The notes beneath the pieces were generated by a model, which was not told where the DNA came from, made no database searches, and saw only the letters and a program-made list of their open reading frames with translations. A stretch of DNA of 64,000 bases from Rubinisphaera margarita (GTDB lineage: Bacteria; Planctomycetota; Planctomycetia; Planctomycetales; Planctomycetaceae). Location: positions 1 through 64,000 of the forward strand of contig NZ_JAKFGB010000010.1 in NCBI RefSeq assembly GCF_022267515.1, given 5' to 3'. A program made the translations under genes and the position numbers. Every line of letters starts with the position of its first letter. Position 1 is the first letter of the stretch. Shown here in pieces: positions 63,508 through 64,000 of the stretch.

Positions 63508-64000
63508 ATGCACGACTTTTCCCATTGCCAGATTGTCCTGGGGTCCAGCTCCCCGCAGCGAAAACTCCTGCTGGAAAGCCTTTTCCCGGAAGCGAATGTG
63601 CGGATCGTTCCGCCCGACAATCCCGACGAACTGGAGTTTACGGGCTCGAAGAATCTGTTCGCCATCATGCGTCAGCTCTCTCAGATCGCTCGGACCAAGA
63701 GCGAAAACGTGACATCGCAGTTACTGGATCCGACCGCAACATACGTGCTGACCGCTGACACGGTGATCTTTGTTCCCGATGACTTCGACACATATCTGGT
63801 GCTGGGCAAGCCGCCCGAAGAAGATCGCGACGGCGTCGTCCGTGCCTGGTTCCTCGACCACTACCTGGGGAAGACGCATCACGCCATGACCGCGATCTGT
63901 CTCCGTGTTCCCGGTGGCACAGTCCACGAGGCGTTTGTCAAAACCGCGGTCTCCATGGAGGTCGCTTCCGAGGAAATGGTCGACTGGTACCTCTCCACCG
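63508..64000 (+). CDS. maf: Maf-like nucleotide pyrophosphatase, cut by the window end
   Basis: 164 codons visible, no stop before the edge. ATG 63508. Maf motifs: LGSSSPQRKLLLESLFP at the N-terminus (phosphate-binding Ser/Arg/Lys), LTADTVIFV (catalytic Asp) and LGKPPEED. Maf proteins hydrolyse non-canonical or normal NTPs to monophosphates. The region FDTYLVLGKPPE is longer than in E. coli YhdE. The C-terminal 40 or so residues lie outside the window. Confidence 0.9.
   Translation, partial: MHDFSHCQIVLGSSSPQRKLLLESLFPEANVRIVPPDNPDELEFTGSKNLFAIMRQLSQIARTKSENVTSQLLDPTATYVLTADTVIFVPDDFDTYLVLGKPPEEDRDGVVRAWFLDHYLGKTHHAMTAICLRVPGGTVHEAFVKTAVSMEVASEEMVDWYLST

Overview
The window looks like chromosomal DNA of a planctomycete (Planctomycetota, probably family Planctomycetaceae; genus not determinable by eye). 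The support is the mix of families: a DUF1549/DUF1553 cytochrome next to a DUF1501 protein, a giant PVC-type haem-domain protein, secreted sulfatases, Tat-exported Gfo/Idh/MocA and sugar/ester hydrolases, a Na+-pumping NADH:quinone oxidoreductase, and a small Lys-rich cytosolic protein. About 57 protein genes, one tRNA-Leu and many small palindromic intergenic repeats are visible. No phage, IS transposase, CRISPR array or rRNA was seen.

Layout. 1-10.7 kb: a secreted M19-like protein (-), then a same-strand run (+) of a Tat-exported oxidoreductase, a 1323-residue hydrolase/propeller/HEAT/cytochrome fusion, two ceramidase-like secreted hydrolases, DinB and cupin. 10.7-19 kb: an M20 peptidase (-) back to back with a Tat amidohydrolase (+), then a minus-strand run reading M19 dipeptidase, YhdT-like membrane protein, Na+/solute symporter, D-threonine-aldolase-like PLP enzyme and RidA. 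This run looks like uptake and catabolism of a dipeptide or (D-)amino acid; a metallophosphoesterase lies upstream. 19-29.3 kb: the DUF1501/DUF1549 pair, a double alpha/beta hydrolase, two thioredoxin-like secreted proteins and a propeller/di-haem peroxidase. 29.3-35 kb: two tandem-duplicated mini membrane proteins, SMI1-like, sulfatase, tRNA-Leu(UAA), and a secreted protein with four OB-like repeats.

35-43.8 kb: a complete nqrABCDEF operon followed by apbE (flavin transferase needed for NqrB/NqrC), nqrM (maturation factor) and lhgO (L-2-hydroxyglutarate oxidase), all minus strand and partly overlapping. 44-51 kb: xylose isomerase, then a repeat-rich scar (two 134-bp elements with perfect or near-perfect 15-bp ends, a 125-bp element with 22-bp perfect ends, a decapitated gene remnant, an unfamiliar AT-richer gene and a duplicated end of the neighbouring hydrolase), dienelactone hydrolase, a LarA homologue and a HisN-type phosphatase. 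51-64 kb: a short pheT lacking the tRNA-binding domain, MazG with a Cys-rich tail, a single-TM protein, MscS, a second sulfatase, a third 134-bp element, a secreted esterase, a secreted beta-sandwich-like protein, cardiolipin synthase, and the start of a maf gene cut by the window edge.

The observations I rate highest are the 134-bp mobile-looking element with three equal-length copies, the scarred locus it sits in, the five-gene dipeptidase/symporter/PLP/RidA run, the four-domain cytochrome fusion, the four-repeat secreted protein, and the domain-reduced pheT. All family assignments are by motif recognition without database searches.
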